Notes: generated from the letters alone by a model not told the origin. 64,000 bases of DNA from Pseudomonas sp. WS 5079 (GCF_012985465.1 NZ_JAAQWN010000012.1:1-64000); one strand, 5' to 3'; shown: positions 8,916-17,433, counted from the first letter of the stretch. A program made the numbers and translations.

Positions 8916-9917
8916 ATGAATGATTTACAGCTCGACGACTTCAAGACCGACGAAAACGCCGCCATGGTGTTGCTGGTGGACGACCAGGCGATGATCGGCG
9001 AAGCCGTGCGGCGCGGTCTGGCCCATGAGGACAATATCGACTTCCACTTCTGTGCCGACCCCCACCAGGCCATCTCCCAGGCGATCCGCATCAAGCCGAC
9101 GGTGATTCTCCAGGACCTGGTCATGCCCGGGCTGGACGGCCTGACCCTGGTGCGTGAATACCGTAACCATCCGGCGACCCAGAACATCCCGATCATTGTG
9201 CTTTCGACCAAGGAAGACCCGCTGATCAAGAGCGCCGCGTTTGCCGCCGGGGCCAATGACTACCTGGTGAAACTGCCGGACAACATCGAGCTGGTGGCGC
9301 GGATCCGCTACCACTCGCGCTCCTACATGACCCTGCTGCAGCGGGACGCGGCCTACCGTGCGCTGCGGGTCAGCCAGCAACAACTGCTGGACACCAACCT
9401 GGTGCTGCAACGCCTGATGAATTCCGACGGCTTGACCGGGTTGTCCAACCGCCGGCACTTCGACGAATACCTGGAGCTGGAATGGCGACGCGCCATGCGT
9501 GACCAGACCCAGTTGTCGTTGCTGATGATCGACGTGGACTTCTTCAAGACCTACAACGACAGCTTTGGCCACCTGGAAGGGGACGAAGCATTGCGCAAGG
9601 TGGCGGCGAGCATTCGCGACGCCAGCAGCCGTCCTTCGGACCTGCCGGCGCGCTACGGGGGCGAAGAGTTTGCCCTGGTGCTGCCCAATACCTCGCCGGG
9701 TGGTGCGCGGCTGGTGGCCGAGAAACTGCGGCAGGCCGTTGCCGCGCTGAAAATCCCGCACATCGCACCCTCTGAAGGGGCGAGCCTGACCATCAGCATT
9801 GGTCTTGCGACCATGACGCCACTGCTGGGGACCGATTGCCGGCAATTGATCTCGGCAGCGGACAAGGGGTTGTACCTGGCCAAGCACAATGGGCGCAACC
9901 AGGTGGGGATCGAATAG
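8916..9917 (+). CDS. wspR: Diguanylate cyclase response regulator WspR
   Basis: This 333-residue output protein of Wsp makes cyclic-di-GMP. The receiver domain (1-~130) has Asp67 in VILQDLVMPGLDG. A helical stalk follows (~130-165). The GGDEF domain has an active GGEEF signature (248-252) and an inhibitory I-site RxxD (R239-D242) at the canonical spacing, so product feedback is expected. Last gene of the operon; the 51-nt gap after wspF may allow some separate control. Its ATG at 8916 is preceded by a weak AGGTG. Confidence 0.95.
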   Translation: MNDLQLDDFKTDENAAMVLLVDDQAMIGEAVRRGLAHEDNIDFHFCADPHQAISQAIRIKPTVILQDLVMPGLDGLTLVREYRNHPATQNIPIIVLSTKEDPLIKSAAFAAGANDYLVKLPDNIELVARIRYHSRSYMTLLQRDAAYRALRVSQQQLLDTNLVLQRLMNSDGLTGLSNRRHFDEYLELEWRRAMRDQTQLSLLMIDVDFFKTYNDSFGHLEGDEALRKVAASIRDASSRPSDLPARYGGEEFALVLPNTSPGGARLVAEKLRQAVAALKIPHIAPSEGASLTISIGLATMTPLLGTDCRQLISAADKGLYLAKHNGRNQVGIE

Positions 9918-9938
9918 CCTGCGAACACCGCCAACCCA

Positions 9939-10027
9939 ATGTAGGAGCTGGCTTGCCTGCGATGGCGTCTCCTCGGTCTACTTGATACACCTAGTCGTCT
10001 GTATCGCAGGCAAGCCAGCTCCTACAT
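9939..10027. repeat. REP doublet (REPIN)
   Basis: Left arm ATGTAGGAGCTGGCTTGCCT, right arm its reverse complement ending GCTCCTACAT. It lies between wspR and prfB. The GGCTTGCCTGCGAT variant differs from the first copy at 156-253 (GGCTTGCCCGCGAT), so two REP subfamilies coexist. Confidence 0.9.
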
Positions 10028-10152
10028 TTGATCTTTATCGGGCTGTAGATATCACACAAACCCAGCCTTTTCGGCCAAGCGGACTGCCGTTTCCAGCCTT
10101 TTGCCGTTATACTCGCCGGCTTTCAAAAGTTCGCCAACGAGTGCTGCCCGCC

Positions 10153-11248
10153 ATGGAAATCAACCCGATCCTGAACACCATCAAGGACCTGTCCGAGCGC
10201 TCCGAAACTATTCGGGGGTATCTTTGACTACGATCAAAAGCATGAGCGTCTGACCGAAGTCAATCGCGAGCTTGAAGATCCGGCTGTCTGGAACAAACCT
10301 GAATACGCCCAGGAACTGGGCCGCGAGCGCGCTGCGCTGGCGCAGATCGTCGACACCCTCGACGAATTGAACACCGGTCTGGGCGACTGCCGCGACCTGC
10401 TGGACATGGCCGTCGAAGAAAACGACGAAGGCGCAGTGGGCGATGTCGTCGCCGAGCTGGCCCGTCTCGAGGACAACCTCGCCAAACTCGAATTCCGCCG
10501 CATGTTCAGCCACGAGATGGACCCGAACAACGCCTACCTGGATATCCAGGCCGGTTCCGGCGGCACCGAAGCCCAGGACTGGGCCAACATCCTGCTGCGC
10601 ATGTACCTGCGCTGGGCTGACAAACGCGGTTTCGAAGCAACCATCATGGAACTGTCCGCCGGTGAAGTTGCCGGTATCAAGGGCGCGACCGTGCATATCA
10701 AGGGTGAATACGCCTTTGGCTGGTTGCGTACCGAGATCGGCGTACACCGCCTGGTGCGCAAGAGCCCGTTCGACTCCGGCAACCGTCGCCACACTTCGTT
10801 CTCTGCGGTTTTCGTCTCCCCCGAGATCGACGACAAGGTGGAAATCGAGATCAACCCGGCCGACCTGCGCATCGACACCTACCGCTCCTCCGGTGCCGGT
10901 GGCCAGCACGTAAACACCACCGACTCGGCCGTACGTATCACCCACGTACCGACCAACACCGTGGTCAGTTGCCAGAACGAACGTTCCCAGCACGCGAACA
11001 AGGACACCGCCATGAAAATGCTGCGGGCCAAGTTGTACGAGCAGGAAATGCAGAAGCGCAACGCCGCTTCCCAGGCACTGGAAGACACCAAGTCGGATAT
11101 CGGCTGGGGCCACCAGATCCGTTCGTATGTGCTTGATGCGTCGCGGATCAAGGATCTGCGCACTAACATCGAACGCAGCGACTGCGACAAGGTACTCGAC
11201 GGCGATATCGACGAATATCTGGAAGCCAGCCTGAAATCAGGCCTGTAA
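10153..11248 (+). CDS. prfB: Peptide chain release factor 2 (programmed +1 frameshift)
   Basis: RF2 releases peptides at UGA and UAA stops. Frame 1 encodes 24 residues (MEINPILNTIKDLSERSETI then RGYL) and stops at UGA 10225-10227 in the context CTT TGA C. A +1 slip on CTT reads GAC at 10226 and continues to 11248. Coding is therefore join(10153..10224, 10226..11248), 364 residues against 365 in E. coli. A GGGGG run just upstream (10214-10218) can act as the stimulating internal Shine-Dalgarno. The specificity motif SPF (VRKSPFDSGNRR) and the catalytic GGQ (SSGAGGQHVN) are present. Confidence 0.96.
10211..10228 (+). promoter_or_regulatory. prfB autoregulatory frameshift site
   Basis: GGGGGTATCTTTGAC: a Shine-Dalgarno-like G-run, the slippery CTT, in-frame UGA and a following C (a poor termination context). 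When RF2 is low the UGA is decoded slowly and the +1 shift increases. This matches the known mechanism base for base. Confidence 0.95.
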
Positions 11249-11286
11249 TACATGCAACGCGGGATTGGCTGACACTCCTCGATCCC

Positions 11287-11330
11287 TGTGGGAGCGGGCT
11301 TGCCCGCGATCCCCAGCCGCAGGCTGGGGA
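11287..11330. repeat. Solitary REP arm plus hairpin
   Basis: A single REP arm (TGTGGGAGCGGGCTTGCCCG, continuing CGAT to 11310) is followed by a second hairpin CCCCAGCC-gca-GGCTGGGG (11311-11329). The opposite REP arm is missing, so this is a singlet. The hairpin has no T-run and is not a good terminator. Confidence 0.7.
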
Positions 11331-11358
11331 CAACGAACCAGATGGAATATTTAAAGAC

Positions 11359-12858
11359 ATGAGCGACCAACAACTCGATCAGGCCCTGCAACAGGAAGAA
11401 AACTCCTTGATCGCCCTGCGCAAGGAAAAGCTTGCTGCCGAGCGTGCCAAGGGTAACGCCTTCCCCAACGACTTCCGCCGCGAAAACTACTGCGATGCCT
11501 TGCAGAAGCAATACGCGGACAAGACCAAGGAAGAGCTGGCAGAAGCTGCGATCCCGGTCAAGGTGGCAGGTCGCATCATGCTCAACCGTGGCTCGTTCAT
11601 GGTGATCCAGGACATGACCGGGCGCATCCAGGTCTACGTCAACCGCAAGACCCTCTCGGAAGAAACCCTGGCCTCGGTGAAAACCTGGGACATGGGCGAC
11701 ATCATTGCCGCCGAAGGCACCCTGGCCCGTTCCGGCAAGGGCGACCTGTACGTCGAAATGACCAACGTGCGCCTGCTGACCAAGTCGCTGCGCCCGCTGC
11801 CAGACAAGCACCACGGCCTGACCGACACCGAGCAGCGCTATCGCCAGCGCTACGTCGACCTGATCGTCAACGAAGAAGTGCGCCAGACGTTCCGCGTGCG
11901 CTCGCAAGTGATCGCCCACATCCGCAGCTTCCTGATGGCCCGTGACTTCCTCGAAGTCGAGACGCCGATGCTGCAGACCATTCCGGGCGGCGCGGCAGCC
12001 AAGCCGTTCGAAACCCACCACAATGCCCTGGACATGGAAATGTTCCTGCGTATCGCGCCAGAGCTGTACCTCAAGCGCCTGGTGGTCGGTGGTTTTGAAA
12101 AGGTGTTCGAGATCAACCGCAACTTCCGTAACGAAGGTGTCTCGACCCGTCACAACCCAGAATTCACCATGTTGGAGTTCTACCAGGCCTACGCCGACTA
12201 CGAAGACAACATGGACCTGACCGAAGAACTGTTCCGCGAGCTGGCGCAACTGGTTCTCGGGACTACCGACGTGCCGTACGGCGACAAGGTGTTCCACTTC
12301 GGCGAGCCGTTCGTGCGCCTGTCGGTGTTCGATTCGATCCTCAAGTACAACCCCGAGCTGACCGCTGACGACCTGAACGACATCGACAAGGCTCGCGCCA
12401 TTGCCAAGAAAGCCGGGGCCAAGGTCCTGGGCTTCGAAGGCCTGGGCAAGCTGCAGGTGATGATTTTCGAAGAACTGGTGGAGCACAAGCTGGAACAGCC
12501 GCACTTCATTACCCAGTACCCGTTCGAAGTGTCGCCGCTGGCCCGTCGCAACGACGACAACCCGAACGTCACCGACCGTTTCGAGCTGTTTATCGGTGGT
12601 CGCGAAATCGCCAACGCCTACTCCGAGCTTAACGACGCGGAAGACCAGGCCGAGCGTTTCATGGCCCAGGTGGCCGACAAGGACGCCGGTGACGACGAAG
12701 CCATGCACTACGACGCCGACTTTGTGCGGGCGCTGGAGTACGGCATGCCGCCAACGGCCGGTGAAGGTATCGGTATCGACCGCCTAGTGATGTTGTTGAC
12801 CAACTCACCGTCGATCCGCGATGTCATCTTGTTCCCGCACATGCGGCCGCAAGCGTAA
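11359..12858 (+). CDS. lysS: Lysyl-tRNA synthetase, class II
   Basis: This 499-residue enzyme charges tRNA-Lys. An N-terminal OB-fold anticodon-binding domain (~60-150) precedes the class II catalytic core. Motif 2 is visible as FRNEGVSTRHNPEF, and motif 3 as GIGIDRLVMLLTN near the C-terminus. Length matches bacterial LysS. It follows prfB by 110 nt across a REP element, the prfB-lysS pairing common in gamma-proteobacteria. A clear terminator follows. Confidence 0.96.
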   Translation: MSDQQLDQALQQEENSLIALRKEKLAAERAKGNAFPNDFRRENYCDALQKQYADKTKEELAEAAIPVKVAGRIMLNRGSFMVIQDMTGRIQVYVNRKTLSEETLASVKTWDMGDIIAAEGTLARSGKGDLYVEMTNVRLLTKSLRPLPDKHHGLTDTEQRYRQRYVDLIVNEEVRQTFRVRSQVIAHIRSFLMARDFLEVETPMLQTIPGGAAAKPFETHHNALDMEMFLRIAPELYLKRLVVGGFEKVFEINRNFRNEGVSTRHNPEFTMLEFYQAYADYEDNMDLTEELFRELAQLVLGTTDVPYGDKVFHFGEPFVRLSVFDSILKYNPELTADDLNDIDKARAIAKKAGAKVLGFEGLGKLQVMIFEELVEHKLEQPHFITQYPFEVSPLARRNDDNPNVTDRFELFIGGREIANAYSELNDAEDQAERFMAQVADKDAGDDEAMHYDADFVRALEYGMPPTAGEGIGIDRLVMLLTNSPSIRDVILFPHMRPQA

Positions 12859-12873
12859 CCTTAGCGAATCCCG

Positions 12874-12902
12874 AAGCCGCCTTTTATAAGGCGGCTTTTT
12901 TG
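12874..12902 (+). terminator. Rho-independent terminator after lysS
   Basis: Stem AAGCCGCCTT / AAGGCGGCTT with a 4-nt loop (TTAT), followed by six T residues. Confidence 0.93.
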
Positions 12903-12966
12903 TGTGGCCTGTACTAACGTCAAGCGTACGGCGCCAGACTTTTGTTGAGTGAGAGGACGATCTTTC

Positions 12967-13683
12967 GTGAAGCGCGTAATGGCTCAAGAAGGCGCCGCTG
13001 GCATCGCTGCCGCCGTGGCTGAAAGTGTTCAGTACCAGGGCCGCAAGGCCAGTCGCCAGGGCAGCGAACAGCGTCGCCAGGATATTCTCGACGCGGCCAT
13101 GCGCATTGTCGTGCGCGATGGCGTGCGGGCGGTGCGCCATCGGGCGGTGGCGGCGGAGGCCGGTGTGCCGCTGTCGGCCACCACCTACTATTTCAAGGAT
13201 ATCGACGACCTGCTCACCGACACCTTTGCCCAGTATGTGGAGCGCAGTGCGGCGTTCATGGGCAAGTTGTGGGTGCGTAACGAAGGTTTGCTGCGCGAGA
13301 TGGTGGCCTACGGTGATGGCAGTGCCGAGTCGCGCTCGCAACTGGCCGATGATATTGCGCGGCTGACTGCCGATTACGTCCTGCGCCAACTGCTCAACCG
13401 GCGTGAGTACCTGATGGCCGAACAGGCCTTTCGCCAGGAAGCCTTGTTGAACCCGCGCCTGGGCGAACTGGTACGTTCTCACCAGCAGATTTTGTTGCAG
13501 GGCACTTGCCAGTTTTTCCAGGTGCTGGGCTCCCGCGAGCCGCAACAGGATGCCAAAGTGTTGACGGCGATTATCAGTCGGATGGAATATCAGGGCCTGC
13601 TGTTCGAGCCCGAGGCCCTGACTGGCGAAGAAATGCTCGAGATTCTCAAGCGTTACATGCACCTGGTACTGGCCTCGGTCTAG
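12967..13683 (+). CDS. TetR/AcrR-family transcriptional regulator
   Basis: A 238-residue regulator. I choose the GTG at 12967 because GAGAGG lies about 10 nt upstream; a GTG at 12949 and an ATG at 12979 are alternatives. The helix-turn-helix lies at ~40-80 (RRQDILDAAMRIVVRDGVRA, then PLSATTYYFKDIDDLLTDTF). A ~40-residue N-terminal extension before the HTH is unusual for the family. The C-terminal ligand domain is not assignable to a known ligand. It is followed by a lipoprotein gene 43 nt downstream, possibly co-transcribed. Confidence 0.85.
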   Translation: MKRVMAQEGAAGIAAAVAESVQYQGRKASRQGSEQRRQDILDAAMRIVVRDGVRAVRHRAVAAEAGVPLSATTYYFKDIDDLLTDTFAQYVERSAAFMGKLWVRNEGLLREMVAYGDGSAESRSQLADDIARLTADYVLRQLLNRREYLMAEQAFRQEALLNPRLGELVRSHQQILLQGTCQFFQVLGSREPQQDAKVLTAIISRMEYQGLLFEPEALTGEEMLEILKRYMHLVLASV

Positions 13684-13726
13684 TCATGTGGAGGCCAGGC
13701 TGCCCAAAACAGCTGTGGAGTGATGG

Positions 13727-14275
13727 ATGAAAACCTGGCGTGTGTTAGTGACCGCGATGGTGTCGCTGCTCCTGAGCGGCTGCCTGGTGACCTTCAAGGA
13801 GCCCCTGCCGGCCAGCGAGGCCGCACCTGACGCGCTGCTGGGCAAGTGGGCCAGCAGGAACGCCTGGGGCGAACCGCTCGACCTGCAGATCAGCCGGGTG
13901 GGCCAGCATCGCTACAAGGCAGTGAGCACCTCGCAGACCCAGCCGATCAAGCGCGACGAGTATTTGTTCAGTGTGTCCCGCCACGGCAACCGCTGGTACC
14001 TGTCGGCGCCGCTGCCAAACAAGCTGGGCGGGCACTTTATCCTCGCCGGGTTTGAATTGAATGAGGCCCGCGAACTGGTGGTCTACAACCTCGATCCCGA
14101 GGCGATCAACCAGGCCATCACGCACAAAACCCTGAGTGGCAGCAGTGTCGAGACCGTCGAAGGGGACGGGACATTGATCGACAGCCCCATGAGCCAGGTC
14201 TTGGCTTACCTGGATGATCCGGCCAACGCCGATGTGTTTGTCGAAGCCGTACGCTATAAACATGTGGGCAAATAA
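13727..14275 (+). CDS. Conserved lipoprotein
   Basis: A 182-residue predicted lipoprotein: residues 1-18 form a short signal peptide and the lipobox LLSGC gives Cys19. The mature part (GKWASRNAWGEPLDLQISRV) looks like a small beta-rich periplasmic domain, with no catalytic motif I recognise. A gene of this type follows lysS and the TetR gene in Pseudomonas generally. A weak GTGGAG precedes the ATG. Function unknown. Confidence 0.75.
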   Translation: MKTWRVLVTAMVSLLLSGCLVTFKEPLPASEAAPDALLGKWASRNAWGEPLDLQISRVGQHRYKAVSTSQTQPIKRDEYLFSVSRHGNRWYLSAPLPNKLGGHFILAGFELNEARELVVYNLDPEAINQAITHKTLSGSSVETVEGDGTLIDSPMSQVLAYLDDPANADVFVEAVRYKHVGK

Positions 14276-14296
14276 CGTTTAAAGAGGAAGCACCGG

Positions 14297-15574
14297 GTGG
14301 ACGATTACCAGCAGACGATACGCACCTTGTCCGATCGCATTGTGCTGGCGCAAACACCGATTCGCGTCCTCGACGCCGTGAAGTGGGACGACAACATTCG
14401 CAAGGGCTTCCTCCAGGGCAAGGGCAAGCACATGCCGGCCGTGGACCGCGACTATTACCTGAACCGGCCATTGTCGTTCGATTCCAGCAAGGTGAAGCTG
14501 GAGTTCCAGAACATTGAGCGTGATATCACTCGCCAATTGGGCCAGTTCAACCCGGTCGGGCAGATCATGCGGCGTATGTGCAAGGAATACCGCATGGTGG
14601 TGCGCATGCTCGAAGCCCGTGGCACCGAGGATTTCGGCCTGATTTCCCAGGAACTCTACGGCGCGGCCTCCGATGCATTCCATGCCGGCGACCCGACCCT
14701 GGCCGACCTGGGCCTGATGCTCTCCGATTACCTGAACAATATCGACGGCCGTGGCGATCTCAAGGACGAAGCCAAGACCCTGACTGCCAAGGACGCCGTC
14801 AGCCTGCTGCAAAGCCGCCTGAACAAGGTGTTTGGCGAGGCCGAGGAAACCATCCGCGTATTTGAGTCCGATGGCATCGTCGCCGACGCGGCGGCGGGTG
14901 CCGACTACATCAAGATCCGCACCGATGCGATGTTCAACGAGCGCGATGTGCGGGCCCTGGAAGTCCACGAAGGGCTGGTCCATGTGGGCACCACCCTCAA
15001 CGGCCAGAACCAGCCGATCTGCACCTTCCTGTCCAAGGGCCCACCGTCGTCGACCGTGACCCAGGAGGGCCTGGCGATCCTGATGGAGATCATCACCTTC
15101 GCCTCCTACCCCAGCCGCCTGCGCAAACTGACCAACCGCACCCGCGCGATCCATATGGTGGAAGAGGGCGCCGATTTCCTGCAGGTGTTCGAGTTCTTCC
15201 GCGAGCAGGGCTTTGAAATGGCCGAGAGCTACGGCAACGCCAGCCGCGTGTTTCGCGGCTCGACGCCGACGGGCCTGCCGTTTACCAAGGATCTGTCCTA
15301 CCTCAAGGGCTTTATCATGGTCTACAACTACATCCAGCTGGCCGTGCGCAAGGGCAAGCTGGAGCAGGTGCCGCTGTTGTTCTGCGGCAAGACCACCCTG
15401 GAAGACATGCGCACCTTGCGCCAATTGGTGGACGAAGGCCTGGTGGTGCCGCCCAAGTACTTGCCGGAGCAGTTTCGCGATATGAACGCGTTGTCGGCGT
15501 GGATGTGCTTCTCCAACTTCCTCAATCACCTGAGCCTGGACCGGATCGAGGCGGACTACTCCAATATCCTCTGA
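14297..15574 (+). CDS. QEGLA-motif protein (DUF1704, MATCAP-like metallopeptidase family)
   Basis: This 425-residue protein is usually annotated 'flavohemoglobin expression-modulating QEGLA motif protein'. It starts at GTG with AGAGGAAG about 9 nt upstream. Two motifs stand out: HEGLVH (an HExxxH zinc-site pattern) in ALEVHEGLVHVGTTLNG, and QEGLA in STVTQEGLAIL about 30 residues later. The family (PF08014) includes the eukaryotic MATCAP tubulin carboxypeptidases, which use the same HExxxH plus downstream Glu. A zinc peptidase activity is therefore plausible, but the bacterial substrate is unknown. It lies 21 nt after the lipoprotein gene, probably in one operon. Confidence 0.85.
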   Translation: MDDYQQTIRTLSDRIVLAQTPIRVLDAVKWDDNIRKGFLQGKGKHMPAVDRDYYLNRPLSFDSSKVKLEFQNIERDITRQLGQFNPVGQIMRRMCKEYRMVVRMLEARGTEDFGLISQELYGAASDAFHAGDPTLADLGLMLSDYLNNIDGRGDLKDEAKTLTAKDAVSLLQSRLNKVFGEAEETIRVFESDGIVADAAAGADYIKIRTDAMFNERDVRALEVHEGLVHVGTTLNGQNQPICTFLSKGPPSSTVTQEGLAILMEIITFASYPSRLRKLTNRTRAIHMVEEGADFLQVFEFFREQGFEMAESYGNASRVFRGSTPTGLPFTKDLSYLKGFIMVYNYIQLAVRKGKLEQVPLLFCGKTTLEDMRTLRQLVDEGLVVPPKYLPEQFRDMNALSAWMCFSNFLNHLSLDRIEADYSNIL

Positions 15575-15588
15575 CCAAATCCCATCAA

Positions 15589-15662
15589 CTGTAGGAGCTG
15601 GCTTGCCTGCGATCGCGGTCTGTCAGCCACCGGTGGAGTAACTGACAGCCAGCTCCCACAGT
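15589..15662. repeat. Degenerate REP doublet
   Basis: Left arm CTGTAGGAGCTGGCTTGCCT is complete; the right arm keeps only GCCAGCTCCCACAG. The inner part ATCGCAGGCAA is lost, so the doublet is asymmetric. Confidence 0.75.
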
Positions 15663-15717
15663 TAGTCTTCATTGATTATCAGGGTTGTGTCCCCACCCAT
15701 TTACGAGGTTTCAACGG

Positions 15718-16632
15718 ATGAGACTGCTCGGCATTCTATGCCTGCTCCTGACCCTCAACGGCTGCAGCTCGCTGCTGTTCTACCCCGAGCCTGGGCTGCC
15801 ATTTACCCCGCAACAGGCGCGCCTGGAATACCGTGACGTCACCCTGACCACCGCCGATGGCCTCAAGCTGCGCGCCTGGTGGCTGCCGGCCAAGGCCGGT
15901 GTGCCGCTCAAGGGCACGGTGCTGCATTTGCACGGCAACGGGGGCAACCTGTCCGGGCACCTGGGGGGAAGTTGGTGGCTGCCGGCCCAGGGTTATCAAG
16001 TGCTGATGCTGGACTATCGCGGCTATGGCGTGTCCGAAGGCAAACCTTCGCTGCCGGCCATCTACCAGGACCTGGATGCGGCTTTCCAGTGGCTTGACCA
16101 GGCCCCCGAGACCCAGGGCCAGCCGCTAGTGGTGCTCGGCCAGAGCCTGGGCGGGGCATTGGCAGTGCATTACCTGGCGGCACATCCCGAGCGCCAGCCC
16201 CGGCTCAAGGCGCTGGTGTTGGATGGCGTGCCCGCCAGTTATCGTGATGTAGGGCAATTCGCCCTGAGCACTTCCTGGCTAACATGGCCGTTTCAGGTGC
16301 CGTTGTCGTGGCTGGTGCCGGACGCCGACAGCGCGATCCACGGCATGCCGCAGCTGACCGGCGTGCCGAAACTGCTGTTCCACAGTCTGGATGATCCGAT
16401 CGTGCCGCTTTCCAACGGCATCCGTCTGTATCAAGCTGCGCCGCCGCCAAGGGTGCTGCAATTGACCCGCGGTGGGCATGTGCAGACTTTTGCCGACATG
16501 ACCTGGCAAACCGTGATGCTGCGTTATCTTGACGACCCGCAGCATTTCAATGGCCTGCGCCGCCTGGGGGAAATCCCCAATTACCCGGCGGCCGCCACTC
16601 CTAAAGTTGAATCATCAGAGAGCCCGCAATGA
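15718..16632 (+). CDS. Alpha/beta hydrolase lipoprotein
   Basis: A 304-residue serine hydrolase of the alpha/beta fold. I choose the ATG at 15718 (ACGAGG about 10 nt upstream), which begins with a lipoprotein signal MRLLGILCLLLTLNGCSSLL (lipobox Cys17). The in-frame ATG at 15685 would disrupt the signal peptide. The oxyanion region reads HLHGNGGNLSGH (~residue 70), the nucleophile elbow VLGQSLGGALAVH (Ser at ~144), and an acidic residue and His follow in SLDDPIVPLSNG and RGGHVQTF. Probably envelope-anchored; substrate unknown (BEM46/YfhR-like). Confidence 0.85.
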   Translation: MRLLGILCLLLTLNGCSSLLFYPEPGLPFTPQQARLEYRDVTLTTADGLKLRAWWLPAKAGVPLKGTVLHLHGNGGNLSGHLGGSWWLPAQGYQVLMLDYRGYGVSEGKPSLPAIYQDLDAAFQWLDQAPETQGQPLVVLGQSLGGALAVHYLAAHPERQPRLKALVLDGVPASYRDVGQFALSTSWLTWPFQVPLSWLVPDADSAIHGMPQLTGVPKLLFHSLDDPIVPLSNGIRLYQAAPPPRVLQLTRGGHVQTFADMTWQTVMLRYLDDPQHFNGLRRLGEIPNYPAAATPKVESSESPQ

Positions 16633-16955
16633 GCGAAGAACGCAACATGATCCCCCTGATCCTCACCGGTATCGGCACCATCATCGGCACCGTTGGCTGT
16701 CTGTGGTACTACGGCTACCTGCACTTCGCCAAGCCCGAGGACGCGTTGCTGCTCAGTGATTTCACCATGCTCAAGACGGTGCCCGGCGAGGACTATAAAG
16801 TCTCCCTGACCCCGGCTCCCCAGGTGGCGCAGTGCGTCGACGGTGTGCTGGTGCTGTTTGATACCGAGCAGAAAGGGTTGACCGGTGTACTGGTGAATAA
16901 CAAGAAGCAGGCGGTGCGTTGCATGGGCCAGGAAACCCCGCAATTGCAGGAGTAA
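16629..16955 (+). CDS. Small conserved membrane protein
   Basis: A 108-residue protein with one N-terminal transmembrane segment (~8-27, IPLILTGIGTIIGTVGCLWY) and a small soluble domain (~45-105). It overlaps the preceding hydrolase gene by four bases, so the two are translationally coupled. No recognised family; the gene is conserved in this position in Pseudomonas. Confidence 0.75.
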   Translation: MSEERNMIPLILTGIGTIIGTVGCLWYYGYLHFAKPEDALLLSDFTMLKTVPGEDYKVSLTPAPQVAQCVDGVLVLFDTEQKGLTGVLVNNKKQAVRCMGQETPQLQE

Positions 16956-16972
16956 GCACGCTGGTAGTTTTT

Positions 16973-17000
16973 GGAACCATATTTTGTGTGAAGCCACTGA
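16973..17000 (+). promoter_or_regulatory. HrpL/RspL-type (hrp box) promoter
   Basis: GGAACC (16973-16978), 15-nt spacer, CCACTGA (16994-17000). This matches the published hrp box GGAACC-N15/16-CCACNNA at every fixed position. It lies in the short intergenic gap after 16955 and ends 55 nt before the start of the glycine-rich gene. An AlgU-type reading (GAACCA, 16 nt, ACTGA) fits less well. Confidence 0.65.
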
Positions 17001-17054
17001 TTGGGTTGTCAGCAGCGCTGACGAGCAACCCCCTTAATTATGTGGAGTATCGCT

Positions 17055-17366
17055 ATGAGTATTGGTGGAGTAGGTGGTGGTAGCGGGTTCGGTAACTTCG
17101 GCGGCGCCGGCATGGGCGATTCCGGCAATATGGTCGGCAAGGGCGTCGAAGGGGGCCAGCAGCAGGGTGGTGCAGACCCGGAAGCGCTGAAGAAACTCCT
17201 GGCGCAACTGTTGGGCGGCGCAGGCGGTGCAGGCGGCTCCCAGGGCAGTGGCGCAAGTGGTGGTGGCGAGGATGAGCAAGATCCTCTGCGCAAGCAGATG
17301 GATCGCGACGGCCAGCAAGGCATGCAGATGCCCCAAGAGAACACCAACTCAGTCAACTTCGGCTGA
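17055..17366 (+). CDS. Glycine-rich, cysteine-free small protein (harpin-like candidate)
   Basis: A 103-residue protein; start at ATG 17055 with GTGGAG about 9 nt upstream. About 31% Gly and 11 Gln, with no Cys, Trp or Tyr. A Gly-rich N-terminal region (1-40) is followed by one short predicted helix, PEALKKLLAQLLGG (~42-55), a second Gly/Ser run, and an acidic, Gln/Met-rich tail. This composition, the single Leu-rich helix and the upstream hrp box resemble small harpins such as Hpa1, though I see no direct sequence identity. It has no Sec signal peptide. Residue 3 is Ile and there is no Asp or Glu in the first 12, as in type III substrates. Function is inferred, not shown. Confidence 0.6.
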   Translation: MSIGGVGGGSGFGNFGGAGMGDSGNMVGKGVEGGQQQGGADPEALKKLLAQLLGGAGGAGGSQGSGASGGGEDEQDPLRKQMDRDGQQGMQMPQENTNSVNFG

Positions 17367-17394
17367 TCCAAAGCCATCTGCCGCAGTTCTTCTA

Positions 17395-17433
17395 CAAAAA
17401 AAGCCCTGCCTGGAATCCAGGCAGGGCTTTTTT
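17395..17433. terminator. Bidirectional terminator
   Basis: AAAAAAGCCCTGCCTGGA / TCCAGGCAGGGCTTTTTT: a long, near-perfect stem with T-runs in both orientations, placed between the convergent glycine-rich gene and lptF. Confidence 0.95.

Noticed and set aside
10367..11248. prfB starting at the internal GTG/ATG-type start near 10367
   Set aside because: The conserved N-terminal region is encoded upstream and joined by the +1 frameshift; starting internally would remove about 70 residues.
10879..12708. Long minus-strand frame opposite lysS
   Set aside because: Codon-composition shadow of lysS and prfB; no start signals or domains.
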